Below, piece by piece: positions 11,416 through 24,893 of a DNA stretch of 64,000 bases; position 1 is the stretch's first letter, and each line of letters opens with the position of its first letter. Below the pieces are notes generated by a model, which saw only the letters and a program-made list of their open reading frames with translations, was not told the DNA's origin and did no database searches. The DNA lies in contig CM032230.1 of NCBI GenBank assembly GCA_019009955.1, positions 108,069,501 through 108,133,500 of the forward strand, read 5' to 3'. Origin of the DNA: Riptortus pedestris (Eukaryota > Arthropoda > Insecta > Hemiptera > Alydidae). The position numbers and the translations under genes are program-made.

Positions 11416-12055
11416 GAAAAGTTCGTCACGCAGGGACTAAACGAAGCAGGTTTCCTATTGGACACACTATTGATTCCACGTCAACAATATATTATCTAAG
11501 TAGAATGCCGATAGGTTCAATTGGGGGTTAACTGAAGCCAGAAATATTTGAGATAAGAAAAAATGTATAGGAAACAAAATTGCAGAGCATCAGTAGTTCA
11601 ACATCATTGGTCTTGTAAAATATTTCGATCCGACACTCAATAAGGGAGATATTTAATCTGAGGGCTGAGGCGCAGGACTGTCACTTTAACTCACATGGCG
11701 AACCTGAGCACCTTTCATGATACATTGACTTACCGTTAACGTGCGATGACTTAAGTTTGCTGAATGCTGTAAACGAAAAAATGCAAATATCTCGTTTAAT
11801 AATCAAGGTATAGAAAAATGTGTAAATACATTTACAGGAAACTCAATTTTTAATGAGATTTGTCCCTTACAATTTTCGGTCCGCCATATAATGACGGATG
11901 TATTTCGATTTCTCAAAATTTCCTCTTTCAACCCCCCCCCCGTCCGATTTTAGTCATTAACGAACTCCATCTATAGTTTTATATAAAACTTTTAAATGTC
12001 GAGTTTGGTGGCGATAAAAAAAAATTGCAACCACTAGAGAGTAATGGCATACAGT
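11416..12055 (-). mobile_element. degenerate P/S element
   Basis: The left S end is recognisable (AAAAGTTCGTCACGCAGGGA, then AAGCAGGTTTCC). Compact-class interior follows to about 11660, and at 11755-12055 there are long-class blocks (ATGCAAATATCTCGTTTAAT, a C-tract, TTAACGAACTCC, GAGTTTGGTGGCGAT). No TA tract or P end is seen. It could be two overlapping old insertions. Confidence 0.6.
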
Positions 12056-13619
12056 AAATAGAGATTTACTCCAGACCGATTCATAGAAAACACATGAATT
12101 TGAGTTTGGGTAACTTCGTAGAAGCTGATATATCATGTTTTGTACATTCAGAACAGGACTGAGAATGAATCCCTCTAATCAAACAGCTGTACAAAATTAG
12201 CAAAAGCTAGTCAGATTCTAATCATCTTGGTCCTTCTGTTTGAGAACAAGCCCACTCTCAATGGAGTCCGATACTGATCATTTTAAGTGGTCTGGATACT
12301 TAAAATAATTAAATTTCAAGAAATAATTTTTTAGGCCTATTTACTGAAAGCTAATGTGAATGTCCATTTGAAGGTATTTTTCAAATGTATATAAATCCTA
12401 TTTGTCTATCTACGATAATTAACTCCTTTCTCAAATGACTTCAAACAGTAAAAAAAAAGTGGTCTTAACTATTTTAATCCTGTGTCCTGTTAAATCTGTG
12501 ATTATTTTGATCTACTTTTATTTAAATGGAATCAGAATCAGGAAGAATTTGTCAGTGGCAAATTATCATGACTAATGTGTGTACTAAATCCATTATAGTG
12601 TATCGACGATTTCAACTATTAACAGTGAACAAAGCAATTCTTTTAAACCATTTCTAGAAGCAGTTTTCAAACATTCTGAATGAATTTTAATAAATGGGCA
12701 TAAAATGAAGATGAGTGTAAGAAAATCAAAGTTGAAGGAAGATCCCTGTGGGTCATCTGATCTTGAATTGAACATTTTCTTTTTCATTTATATACAGGCT
12801 CTATATATAGCATTATATTATATATAGGCTCTATATATAACATTGTGTTATACAGGGCATATAACATTCCCAACATTCTGTGGGCCCTCATGCACGTGAA
12901 CATACATACATGCGGTTTGATGTTCCCTTGGACATAGGGAATATACTCATTGTTACATGGTTTGTTGTTCCTATCGACATTGGGAATATATTAGTGTTGG
13001 TTCATTGCCGGTAAATTTAAAAAAGCAGGAATAAAAATTGTTACAGGACATAACATTACCAGACCCTTATCTATTTGAGTGGTTATTGAAACTCAAACAA
13101 CATGCAGAAGATCGTTTTTTAGGATTTTGCCAAACTTTAAAAAGTTGTGGCCTCCTGAATCATAAATAGGAATTTTAGGTTATATTTCTTCCTACTTGTT
13201 CTTGAATAAAAATATTTATAAAAACGTTTTATTAAAATAAGAATTCTTTATTAATCATTTTTCTTATCAGGGGATTGAGTAAAGTAAGGAGACAAAAAAA
13301 TATTTCATTATTGGAATCATAAAGATAATTTCATCAAGGGAATTCAGGAACATGTAATTAAATATAATTTAATTAAAAATTTATTTTTCATAAATAAATT
13401 ATTTTCATTACTTTTTTCACGATTTTCTTTCCTCTTTTTTGCTTGCCAGTAACCCTGGAAGAATGAAGGTTATTATTCATAGGTCAAAAGATTCTGCGGC
13501 AAGGAATTTCCTATGATTGTCAATTTGTTGTTTATACTTCTTGATGACTCAAGAATCCCATCTGACCACCTGATTAAGATAATAAAATATACATATTTGT
13601 TTTACCTAGGTTTTCGATG
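12056..13619. other. anonymous AT-rich DNA with small direct repeats
   Basis: AGGCTCTATATATA occurs twice at 12797-12840, about 34 bp apart. A loosely repeated segment of roughly 46 bp around TTGTTCC...GGGAATATA occurs at about 12910-13000. Nothing coding is recognised. Confidence 0.4.
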
Positions 13620-13741
13620 ATACTTTTTCTACTTTCTCAAATAAGCATAGAGTCCCACTCCGGCTAGACAAGGGTGGTAACCTGTTGAAACCCCGTCCCA
13701 ATTAGCCATAGAAACAAAAGTGGACGTTAATAAATAATGAT
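13620..13741 (+). mobile_element. SINE 3' fragment
   Basis: From about 13648 it matches the 3' half of the SINEs at 32506 and 41470: the CCGGCTAGACAAGGGTGGTA hairpin region, CCGTCCCAATTAGCC, then AGTGGACGTTAATAAATAAT. The 28 bp upstream (CTTTCTCAAATAAGCA) is shared with the fragment at 14098 but not with full SINEs, so both derive from one larger repeat or a duplication. Confidence 0.75.
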
Positions 13742-13973
13742 ATTGTATGTATATTGAATAAATTCAGGCTGTGCCTTAAAGTTTACTCCTGAAAACGATA
13801 CACTTTTGTGATTGGGGTTCCAAACATATTATTTTATGTTGTTTTATACTATTTCTGTAAAACAAGTTCAAGTTTTGTTTCAAAAACACCTTTCTTTGGA
13901 AACTATATATTGAAGGAAAAGTCGTTATTTGTGACTCCTTAAAGTGTAGCAGACGGGAGTCTCACGATTTTCT

Positions 13974-14077
13974 ATCGAGTTTATACCTTATTTCTCTCTT
14001 CTGCAATTTAAATACTAAAATATGATTTTTTGAGTATACCCATTGCATTACGCAATAAGCATCTAAATAATAAACAC
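13974..14077 (+). repeat. unclassified repeat, copy 2
   Basis: Second copy of the repeat at 10534-10634 (TATTTCTCTCTTCTGCAATT, CTAAAATATGATTTTTTGAG). It immediately precedes a SINE 3' fragment. Confidence 0.6.
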
Positions 14078-14200
14078 TTTTTCAACTTTCTCAAACAAGC
14101 AGAGTCACACCCCGGTTAGAAAAGGGTGGTGACCTGTAGATAGCTCGTCCCAATTAGCCATAGTAACAAAAGGTGTACGTTAATAAATAATAATAATGAT
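14078..14200 (+). mobile_element. SINE 3' fragment
   Basis: Matches the SINE 3' half (CGGTTAGAAAAGGGTGGTGA, CTCGTCCCAATTAGCC, GTTAATAAATAATAATAAT). It lacks the tRNA-like head and shares the upstream CAACTTTCTCAAACAAGCA with the fragment at 13620-13741. Confidence 0.75.
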
Positions 14201-14584
14201 AAAATAAGCATAACGTATCCGTAGCATATTATGTTATCGTACCACTGGAAGGAAAACTGACTATGCTTACTGAATTGAACGTCAACTACGATTACAAGAG
14301 ATTTCATGCTAAAATTTATGATGATCAAAGGAGCACTAAGCTATATAAACCTCGGGAAGAAGTTACTCTAAGAATCGGTTTCTCTCGAATGGCATACAAA
14401 TACACAAAATACACACAAGTAAACACAATGTCCTGAATAAACAGACCAATTTGTAGACTCTCGAGCAAACACTTGACTGTTAAACAAATACGGAATACTA
14501 ACAAAGGTCCGTCCGGTAAATACTATATGAACCGAGGCAGCACCACCTCCAAGTTAAGAGACAGAAGAAAGCCTTATAAAAATA

Positions 14585-14586
<2 letters not shown>

Positions 14587-14630
<44 letters not shown>
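14587..14630. repeat. (TA)n microsatellite outside a recognisable P/S copy
   Basis: About 22 TA repeats. AATTTTAACA follows, but the other P/S blocks are not recognisable, so it may be a free microsatellite or the core of a very old copy. Confidence 0.7.
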
Positions 14631-14633
<3 letters not shown>

Positions 14634-15128
14634 TTTAACAAAACTGACTAGAAATACCTGTAATATTTGTGAATATTTTAAATAGATGAGAATGAGATTC
14701 GTCCATGCATCAGAAAAATTTGAAGAATTGGCCTGGTTATTGTGTCATTTGTTATATGTAGAACAAATCCATTTATCAATTTACTTATGGGCGCCAAATG
14801 AAAGGTCCTTTTCCTTATAAAATAAATCAGACATCTTGAAAACAATATCAAGTAACTTATGGAAAAAGACAGAATAAAAACAGTACTTACTAAGAAAATA
14901 AAACATAGTAAAAACAGCAGTCATGTAGTGAATAATCGATCTCCAGATTGTATTTATTTTTGTTTAGTATTTTTCCCAACATAGAATTTTATTACATTCT
15001 TGTCATAATGTGTGATTAATTTAATGTATATTATAGCGTGCTTATTGTTATTGATATGCTGTGACATTTGATAGAATCGAGAAATTGTCATAATCGATTG
15101 ATTAGTAGAAATCGATAATTGCCTACTA
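14631..15128. other. anonymous AT-rich DNA
   Basis: Nothing recognised. Confidence 0.3.
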
Positions 15129-15455
15129 GTGGCAGAGGTTGGCAGCTCTGAGTTTGGCCGACGGAAGTGTCTACCCTTCTTCCTTCCCCCCTTGCTTGTC
15201 TTTCATAAGCGAGGACAATTTGTCATCGTTTTCTTCGACTATTCTACACCTGGAGTGGAAAGTATTTCCCGGGCTAGGGGCATTCACGTTCGTCGAGAAA
15301 GGAAATCTCCAGACGACCGCATTTCAATGAGGTATGAGAAATTTCTTATATCCTCTCGATTTCCTTTGTCAAAGTGGATTATGTTACTTATTAGGTTTCA
15401 CACTCTTATTTTCAATATTATAAATAACCTTTATAAATCAACCTTTTCCAGATAA
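15129..15455 (+). other. GC-richer patch with overlapping open frames, coding status unknown
   Basis: Two overlapping frames are open here: one at 15129-15455 with a GTG start, and one at 15139-15330 with a TTG start. Neither starts with ATG and neither has a recognisable motif. Composition at 15125-15310 is more balanced than the flanks, which might mark an exon or untranslated exon. I cannot support a protein call. Confidence 0.15.
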
Positions 15456-18085
15456 ATAAAGTCCACTAAATCATAGTTATAATTGCTTCGGTAATCTAAC
15501 ATGTAATAGTCATAACAGTAGTCATAATTTAAATAAAGGATTAGAACCACCAGTATAAATGATACTGCAGTACAACTTTTGACGGGCTTGAAGATGGTGC
15601 CATCGCATCGAAAGCGCTTGCCTGCTGTACTCGATCATCAGCCAGTGACGATGGTCTCCACCGACAGGTATTACAACAGGAGTCATAATTCTTCACCAAA
15701 ACAATAAGTTCTAGTTGAGGGATTTTGTTGCTAAATCAAAAGCAATCATATTCCTTTTTAATCATGTATTTAAGAAGTACAAGGAAAATGAGAGCTTTCT
15801 TGTAAAGCAGAACATAGATTGAGCCAGGGCGGGAATCTAGAACCTTCTAGGCGTCCAACGCCTACCAATATGCTGGCGAGTTGGGGCCTAGAACCTGCAA
15901 ATAGTGGGCTAATACAAACTCGGCCATCTAGCCCTGCAGTTTAGTTTAGTTCATCGATTTGACCAGTGATTGACTCGTGAGTTATTGTGCTGAGTGAACT
16001 CAACAGTGTGTATTGTGGTTAGTTTTAGTGGTGTAGTGATTTGTGTTTAGATATAGAACAGTGTGATGTAATGAGAGCGAACGAGCGGGGGTAAAGGCAA
16101 AACAGACTGCTGACAATGTGCTACTGGAAATGGGAGCACATTGTATTGCTAGCTGGCAGAGTGGTAACAGGTTTGTGATATGCTAGTGCTACAGCTCTGT
16201 CTGCTTGCCTTGGTCTCCAGCGGTATGTGTGTTGTAATGTAATTATCGTTAAGTCTTAGTATATGTTGTAAGTCGTTGTATAGGTATATGTATATATAAC
16301 GTAGATATAGTATAGTAGATAAGTTAAACTAAATGTATTTATTTTATAAATATATGCTTTGAACCAACAGCCGTGTGTGTGCCTTACCGAGTAGCCAACA
16401 TGACAGTTTTGAAAGATAGATTACCGAGTGTGTAAATAAAAGTGTTTAGTGTATCGTCAAATAAATAGTGAACTGATAAAAACGTTGAAGTTTGTGTAAC
16501 TAATTTTGCAATCAAAACAACACTAATAATCAAGGTTTATTATTTTTTTAATAAACGTAAAAATATCATATAAAAGTAAATAAACGTTTATGATGTGAGA
16601 GTTCCGTGTGTGTGTTAGTCGTATCAGATATTTTTGTGTATGTTTATGTTTTAATCTATTGAGGAATTGTGATTGTCTAAGCTGCCTTAAGTCAATAGTT
16701 CGTGTATATTAAAGATCATTTGCAAATGGCGGAAATTCAAGTATTTATGCATTTACAATTATAAATATTAAATTACCAAACCTTGTTACCCACCATTAAC
16801 GGGCACAAATAGAAATTGTTTTCAGTGTAAATATGAAGAGTGGATTAACTTATGAAGAAATCATCCAGTTATTTTCGTCGCGTAACAGAAATGGCCTGTA
16901 CACTCATTCAATGTTTTTTTTTTCATGCGTGAATGGTCAATGGACGAATATTGATGAGCTTATTGTCGTTCACGAGGTCAATAAAATCTTGTTTCGCTTC
17001 AAAAAATAACGGTTGACTCATCCTATCATTCAACGAAATAATATGATAAAATTCTTTACATCCAGACTATCCAGTAGATGAAATCGGAAGTAATTAAATG
17101 TCTGGGTTATCCGTCGTAGAGGGTTGAAATAAAATGAAATTCGCGTGGAAATTTATTAAGGTTATTCTAAGTAAACCCTCATTCCTAAGAAATCTATAAT
17201 ATTGCGCATTGTGACAAAATTCACTCAATAAATAATTTAATATAAAAATTTCACAATTTACTTTAGTCAATTTGTATCCCGAAAGCTGAAAACAGAATTT
17301 CAAAATTCTTACGTTTAAGCAACGTATTAGGTCTGAAAAAAAACATTTTAAACAGAATGTCATCTTTACGTCTTTCTGTTAAAATCGATATTTAGAAAGA
17401 TATTGATGCACAAGTAAACCTCCTCCTTGTAGGTGGACGCAAAGCGTAAAATAACGCATTTTAACAATATTCACTCCTTCAATTCATGTGCAAAACATTT
17501 TTCATTCCTATTTAGGCATTTTCATAGAACACGACTAATGTCTTTGAAGCCGGAAGTCAAAACTTCGAAATTTATAAAATTCAAAATTTTAGAACCAAAA
17601 TCGTCATTCTATACGCAATATGTTCTCTACATTTTCTTCATAAAACGAATATTAACAAAGTTATTATACGTCGTACTTTTGGATAGTTAAATCACAAATA
17701 AAAAAAATCCACAGAAATCCACAGAGCCGGGATTGAGTAGCAAACGGGCAGACAGACAGACAATATTTGCAATTTTGTTGCCATTGTTCTTATAATGGTC
17801 TGACGAAAAAAATTATCCCAGCCAAATTTAAATAGAAAATCAGACAAACATTAGAGTGATACTTATATAGATTTACATCTTCAAAATCTCTGTACATGAT
17901 ATAAATTGATGACGTTGATACCGACTAACAGAAACATTAACTAAATCTTATGGTTTACGATAGTATCTAAGAATTTTCATTGCTATTATAAATTATACAA
18001 ATATATTTATAATTTATTTAAAAAGATATATAAGTTTTTGAAAAAATCCAACTATATTTTATCTAAATTACAATTATTTAAATTT
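15456..18085. other. anonymous DNA, possibly containing old retroelement pieces
   Basis: A short motif at about 15596-15628 (GATGGTGC, GCATCGAAAGCGCT) recurs inverted at 27395-27425. A GC-richer part at 15830-16240 has no open frame of note. At 17740-17780 the sequence AACGGGCAGACAGACAGACA resembles the 3' tails of some retroposons. No gene is seen. Confidence 0.35.
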
Positions 18086-18640
18086 CATTGATAACACATT
18101 TTAGATACATATTCCATTTTATTTATCAATTTATTTATGTGTTATTATATTTTGTTTCATATTTTTTATTTGATTTCCCTATTATCCAACGTGACTTTTT
18201 TTGTTTTTCTCACGTTTTAGTTTTTGTAATTAGTTTTGTATTCTATCTTTTGTTTGTTCCATTATTGTATTCGATTTCTTTTTATTGTTCGATTTCTGTT
18301 TCTTGTTTTCCATTTATGATTTTTGTTTCATTTCTGTTTTCTGTTTCATTTTCGTTATCTATTTATGTTACATTTCTGTTCTTGGTTTTCCATTTTGTTA
18401 TTTGTTTTCCATTATGTTTTTGTATTCCATTTCTGTTTTTGTGTTCCATTTCTGTTTTTTTTGTTTTTCATTTTCTTTTTGCGTTCCATTTCTGTTTTTC
18501 GTTTCAGTTCTGCTTTTAGTTTCCCTCTCTGTTTTATGTTGTATTCTTGTTGTTCGTGTTCAATTTCTGTTTTGTGTTGCATTTATGTTTTTCGTGTTCC
18601 AGAAATTATGTTGTTTTATTTTCATTTAAATTAATTTTGG
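18086..18640 (+). repeat. degenerate T-rich tandem repeat
   Basis: One strand is strongly pyrimidine/T-biased, with recurring variants of TTCCATTTCTGTTTTTG at roughly 15-25 bp spacing, clearest at 18300-18520. The long frames through it give Phe/Ser/Val/Ile-rich low-complexity peptides in several phases, which shows the open frames are a by-product of the composition. Confidence 0.7.
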
Positions 18641-19264
18641 TTTGTTTTTAATTTTATACAGTTTTTTCTGAGCAACATCGCCACAATTGCGAAGCTCCAA
18701 ATAAATAAATAAATTAGTAAAAATATATTAAATAACCTTTGTTTTAGAACTGCGATTTTAGGACCTAGGAGGTAGAAGATGATAAGTTTCATCTATTTAA
18801 TAGATAAGCAGCTTACTTGGAGTGTATATCATACAATAGGTCAGGTAATCCAGATTGCTGTGCACGGGGATGTAAATTCGTCTCTTCATCTGCACTAGTC
18901 AACTTATGGCCGACGTATGGAATAGAAAATATGTGAATAAGCCTCGATTCCATTCTTAAATTCAATAAATAGACACAACGCCAACATAAATGCATAAAGG
19001 AAATATACATCATAAGGTATTCAATAGGCCAACACCTTCATGTCTGTAACAGATTAAAAAACGGCTTAGACAACTTTCCCTTGCCGGCTTGATTTTAGCT
19101 CTGACTGGTACACCATTGAAACCAAAGGTTGTTCGTTTGAACTCAGGATTCTTAGAGCCACAAAAGGTCCAAAATGGGATATCGACTAAGAACTGTAGTC
19201 AATAAAAGAATCACATCAAATAAGCAACAATAACAGAACTTAGATTGCCAATTGCAGAGGTTTG
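18641..19264. other. anonymous DNA
   Basis: Nothing recognised. Confidence 0.3.
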
Positions 19265-19765
19265 TGAACAATTTCGTTAAACTGTGCATACACTGCAATT
19301 ATTGAGTTATACATTTTTTCCTAGTTCAAATATCTAAGCTAGTTATTCGTACTGTCTTGTTTTCAGCGTTTCGTAAACCCTCACTACTACTTATCGAAAC
19401 TTGACTTAGAAAACTATTTCCTATAAATAATGCTGTAATTTGTAATGAATAAGAATAATTTTAATCTCAATTACTTAATTTCTCGTAATCCAAGAACAAA
19501 TGAAGGAGAGGGGGGGAGGATCAACAGACTATATAATGATATAACAGCTACTGGTTAAAGATATAACAGCTTATTATTAATATAACATGAGTAGGATTTA
19601 CTGAAAGCGGTAAACTATAAAATCCAAATATCTCGGTTAATATTCATGATACAGAAAATATGTATAGAACAGTATTTATAGATAATTTAATTTGCAATAA
19701 GATTGCTTATATACTATTTTTCGAAACGGAGATATTTCGAATTTCAAAATTCCTCCTCTAAACCC

Positions 19766-19835
<70 letters not shown>

Positions 19836-20010
19836 GAACGGACGTCTTCTTCATCGTCTCCTGGGTAGGATCGATGGACATTTGAGGACATTTTTCAAAA
19901 ATCTGTTAAAAAGGGAAATCTGCTCATAAAGATAGAGAGATGACAATACTAGTGTGCCATTCCAGCACGTGGGAAATGTGGTTAGTTTATGAAGCCGGAT
20001 TTTTATGTTA
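19265..20010 (+). mobile_element. compact-class P/S element split by another copy
   Basis: The left part (about 19280-19400) has compact-class interior (AGTTATTCGTACTGTCTTGT, TTTCAGCG, CACTACTACTTATCG). The right part (about 19927-20010) resumes with GATAGAGAGATGACAATACT, then the CACGTGGGAAATGTGGTTAG S end. In the intact compact copy 29122-29478 these two parts are contiguous, so the intervening P/S sequence is a later insertion. Confidence 0.6.
19401..19926 (-). mobile_element. P/S element inserted in a compact-class copy, S end missing
   Basis: Contains the long-class module (GTAATGAATAAGAATAATTT, CTCGTAATCCAAGAACAAAT, G-tract), ATATCTCGGTTAATATTC, the C-tract block, (TA)n at 19769-19831, TAGGATCGATGGACATTTGA and a P end reduced to AAAGGGAAATCTGCTCA. 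The CGACCGCTAGAG block and neighbours between the C-tract and TA tract are deleted. Confidence 0.75.
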
Positions 20011-20905
20011 CTGGCTAATATTGTTCTTAGATTGTTTCATTCCTTTATACTTTTGATTTACTTTTGTGATTTTTGCCTTTTCTAAAGGTCTAACCGCCTT
20101 CGTTGTGGTGTCCGTATATAAATATATAAAACAATTATCTAACTATCAGATGTAATTTGAAGTATTTGGGTGGTCCCCAGAGTTTTGCTCCCAGAGGTGT
20201 AGCGTTTAGCCCCAGCCTCGATATTCGCTCAGAGCTATTCAGGCTCACGAATAAACGATTTTGCCAATCAGGAAGAGCTAACGATCTATTCCTTTCCAAA
20301 ACGGCCGGTCAAACAACCACTCGAGCTGTGTTCAAACAGTGAGATCACAGCTGAGCGAGCTCACTCTAGAGGGCAGCGAGACTCAAATTCCAGAGGTTTG
20401 ATAAGAAGGAACTCAATCATAACACAAATTCATAATGAGATAAAAAAGAGATCTACAATAAATGTATTCGTTTCTTTTTAAACCATTTAATCATTGTGCC
20501 AAAATAATGAACAATTAGTTAATATAGTATTCTATTTTCGTTTTCTGTAAATATGTGAATGTAATTATTCGAATTTAATGAGAATAGAAAATTAATAAAT
20601 TACGTGAACATTTAATTCTTTTAAAAATAGGTGTAAGTAAAAACGTAAAAGATGATGTAAGACGAACTGTTAGTAGAGGAGGATGGGTCGTTATTCGGTT
20701 ACTGGTAATTATTACTCAAATTGGTAACAGTATATAGAACTCCGCAGCCCACAGTTATAACCAGTCCGTGAATTTTAAATAATGAAATAATGGAAATAGA
20801 GATATTTCTTATACTGATATCATTATTTAAAGGCTCTCCCAAAGGAAAAGGGGTAAATAATTATAATGGCTAAGAAATGGCATTCTTGTCATAAATACGA
20901 GTGAT
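20011..20905. other. anonymous DNA
   Basis: No recognised repeat. A short open frame at 20157-20342 lies in a slightly GC-richer patch without any recognisable motif. Confidence 0.3.
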
Positions 20906-20936
20906 TTTAGCAGATTTCCCTTAACAGGAAATATCC
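20906..20936 (+). mobile_element. isolated P-end fragment
   Basis: TTTTAGCAGATTTCCCTTAA followed by a degenerate second arm (GGAAATATCC). Adjoining interior blocks are not visible. Confidence 0.5.
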
Positions 20937-21547
20937 AGCCTTTTTGATCCAACCGATGCTGTTAAAGTTTTTTTTTTATATTATATATGTATAAGTCAAG
21001 ACATATGGATGGTAGAGAAATATGGATGACATAGTGGTGTGAGTTTGTGTTTCCCTAAAAAAATACATACTAAATACCAAAAATATAATACCACATAGAT
21101 GATAAATGTAGTTTATGAAAACATAATAGTAATAGTAATAAACGCCCTATAGTAAATTACTCTCCAATGTTCACTGATTTTTCGAAAATGTCAAACTCAA
21201 AACATTCAATATTCATTGAAAAAGTAGTATTTCCACTTACTGGTGCAATACACGGTTCTCAGCCATCAATATGATTTCCAAAAGCACGTGCAGCTTGCAC
21301 TGAGCTTTACTGTTTTTTTCTTCATTTTAAAAGAATATTGCTTGATTGACAATATCCTTCCCCCTAGGAGGCACTTTAACTTTTGTAGCCACTTTAAAAT
21401 GGTTAAATGTGATAGCGGTAAAAGACCCCCTCAAGTAAGGTCTGAATTTTTGAACGGCTCAAAAAACTTTCATCCTCGGTGCCTGTAAATATTCTCTTTG
21501 ATAGAGTTCAACTGTTACCACTGTAAACAGATGCTTTATACTTATTA
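20937..21547. other. anonymous AT-rich DNA
   Basis: Nothing recognised. Confidence 0.3.
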
Positions 21548-21747
21548 CCGTATAAAAAAAAAGTCCGTCACGCAGGAGCTAAGAAAACTAAGCAGATTTC
21601 CCACGCACGTGTATGACACACTAGTAGAAAAAAATACGAATAACTCTCTTAATAATCGAGTTAAGAGAAAATACATAGTACACAAATTGTAGAACACCAA
21701 TAGCTTAAGACTTGTATTATAAGATTTTCGACCCGATTCCTATTAAT
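21548..21747 (-). mobile_element. compact-class P/S fragment, S end
   Basis: The left S end reads AAAAAAGTCCGTCACGCAGG then AAACTAAGCAGATTTCCCAC. Compact-class interior follows (ACACACTAGTAG, ATACGAATAACTCTCTTAAT, AAGATTTTCGACCCGATTCC) until the CT repeat starts. The rest is replaced by the CT tract and the next copy. Confidence 0.7.
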
Positions 21748-22892
<1,145 letters not shown>

Positions 22893-23367
22893 AACAAGAG
22901 TCTGTACCTTCCCCTTGAACTACTCTTAGACCAACTGATTCACTTAATAAAACATAATTTCAACCTCAGGTCGACTGAACAAACATTTCTTCCAATTGGC
23001 CGACAAGCAAGATTTAGCCAAAAACGTTATCCAAGACAGACTGGAACTCTACAAATGATTTCGTTAAGATAACTATGTCTCATAAAACAAAGGGAATGAA
23101 TATATCCTTTAATCAAAATCATACTTTTTTTATTGCCAAGGGTAATGAATAGTCTGACAGAATTAAAAATATAAACTGACAGATAAAAATCGTTAATTTC
23201 AGTGAATCCAACTTGTAACGGAGGATAAAATCTTCACAATTCTGAAGTTCTTTCGAACATAACTTTAAATTAAAATGATCGGTATACAAAACATAAACAG
23301 AATCACCAAAATAAAACAAACCAAATCCTCAGATTCTATTCTCTATTTCACCCACATTTTAAATTAA
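22893..23367. other. anonymous AT-rich DNA
   Basis: Nothing recognised. Confidence 0.3.
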
Positions 23368-23478
23368 ATTATTTATTAACGTCCACTTTTATGCAACTAA
23401 GGCTAATTGTGACGGGTTATCTACAGGTTACCACCCTTTTCTAGCCTGGGTGGGACTAACGATTTTATTTAATGAAGT
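23368..23478 (-). mobile_element. SINE 3' fragment
   Basis: The complement matches the SINE 3' half: TTATTTATTAACGTCCACTT, GCTAATTGTGACGGGTTATC, TACCACCCTTTTCTAGCCTG, then GTGGGACTAACGATTTTATT. The tRNA-like head is absent. Confidence 0.8.
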
Positions 23479-24830
23479 TCTATATTTGTAATGACTTCTA
23501 TGATACTTTTTTGAACATTTGAACAGATTTAAACATGAAATAATTCAAAGATTCTTGCACACTAGAATTAGCAGCTGTAGCTCTCATAATAAGATGAAAT
23601 ATTTTTTTTTTGTTTTGACTAACGAAAGTTGTTTTTGTTAGAAATTTTTAATTCGATCGTTGTAATTGAATAATTTGTACTCAACGATGACTTTAAAGTA
23701 GCGATTTCTACACTCTTATAAAATACATTTTTTCCCCAATCATAACTATTTCTTTTCTAAACATTTTAGTAGGATTCCTTTGTTAGACCAGGATAATAAG
23801 AAATAACCTTGATAATCTATAATAAAAATGAAATAGCAAACACTCGTTTTGCTGGGCGAGTGCAAATGACACGTCTCAGACAGCCAACCCCCTTCCTCCC
23901 TCGGGAATATTTGAAAAAAACTCACTAATTTTTTGCTGCAAATATTTAATTAAATTATGTATATTTAATGTTGAATTTTCTTCTGGATTTATATTAATTT
24001 TATTTTTTCTTCCTTTCAATGTTCTTACCCATTTTCCTCCAATAGCTCTCAATGTTAAATTACTAATTGTAAATAATACCTCGAATGAATAGCTCTTATT
24101 TGTAATTATTTATTCAATAGTAATAATATGTTTAATAATAAGGTGAAAAAATTCTAACTGATGCTGGTCATATCTGCACTATTTAGTAATTAAAATGTCT
24201 TTTAGCAGTTAAAACAAATATATTCACTTTATAGCAGAACCACCAAAAGCCAAATATAATGCTCCAATGAATCAACGTACATGTCAACAGTAAACTAAGC
24301 ATTGGTTATAACATGATCCATCATTATCGTAATGTAAAAGTTAAATCGTTATAGAGATATTACCGACTATTTTGTAATAACTGTCTTGTGTAGACTATTC
24401 TAAGAAAAGTAACTCTCCGAAGTTCTCAGTAATGCAATCTCTGGTACTTAACTGTAATTGTGGTAGTTCTTGACCCATCATGTGGTCTTGAGTAATGATT
24501 TTTCATCTTGAAAATGAAAATCAAATGCTCTCTGAATGAAACTAAACTGGAGTTAGTAGACTCCTTAAAACTATAATAATATATCTACATTTAATATTTC
24601 GTTTTGTAGTCTCTATCAGTTATGTACTTGATATTTGACCAATTAATTTTCATCTAAATTATATAATAAAATTACTATTATGCCATAATAATTCTATTAT
24701 TATTGTTATGTACTAATGTTCTTATACAGTTATGTTGTATATTATCATTATAAAAAACTAATACTGTTACTATCAGCTTTTGTAAGTAGATCTTAACGGT
24801 GTTATTAGTATTAATCAGCCCAAGTACTGA

Positions 24831-24834
<4 letters not shown>
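23479..24834. other. anonymous AT-rich DNA
   Basis: No repeat family or coding similarity recognised over 1.35 kb. Confidence 0.35.

Positions 24835-24893
<59 letters not shown>

Noticed and set aside
18088..18634. Hydrophobic 100-140-codon frames resembling membrane proteins
   Set aside because: Three overlapping phases are open at once because of T-rich repeat composition.
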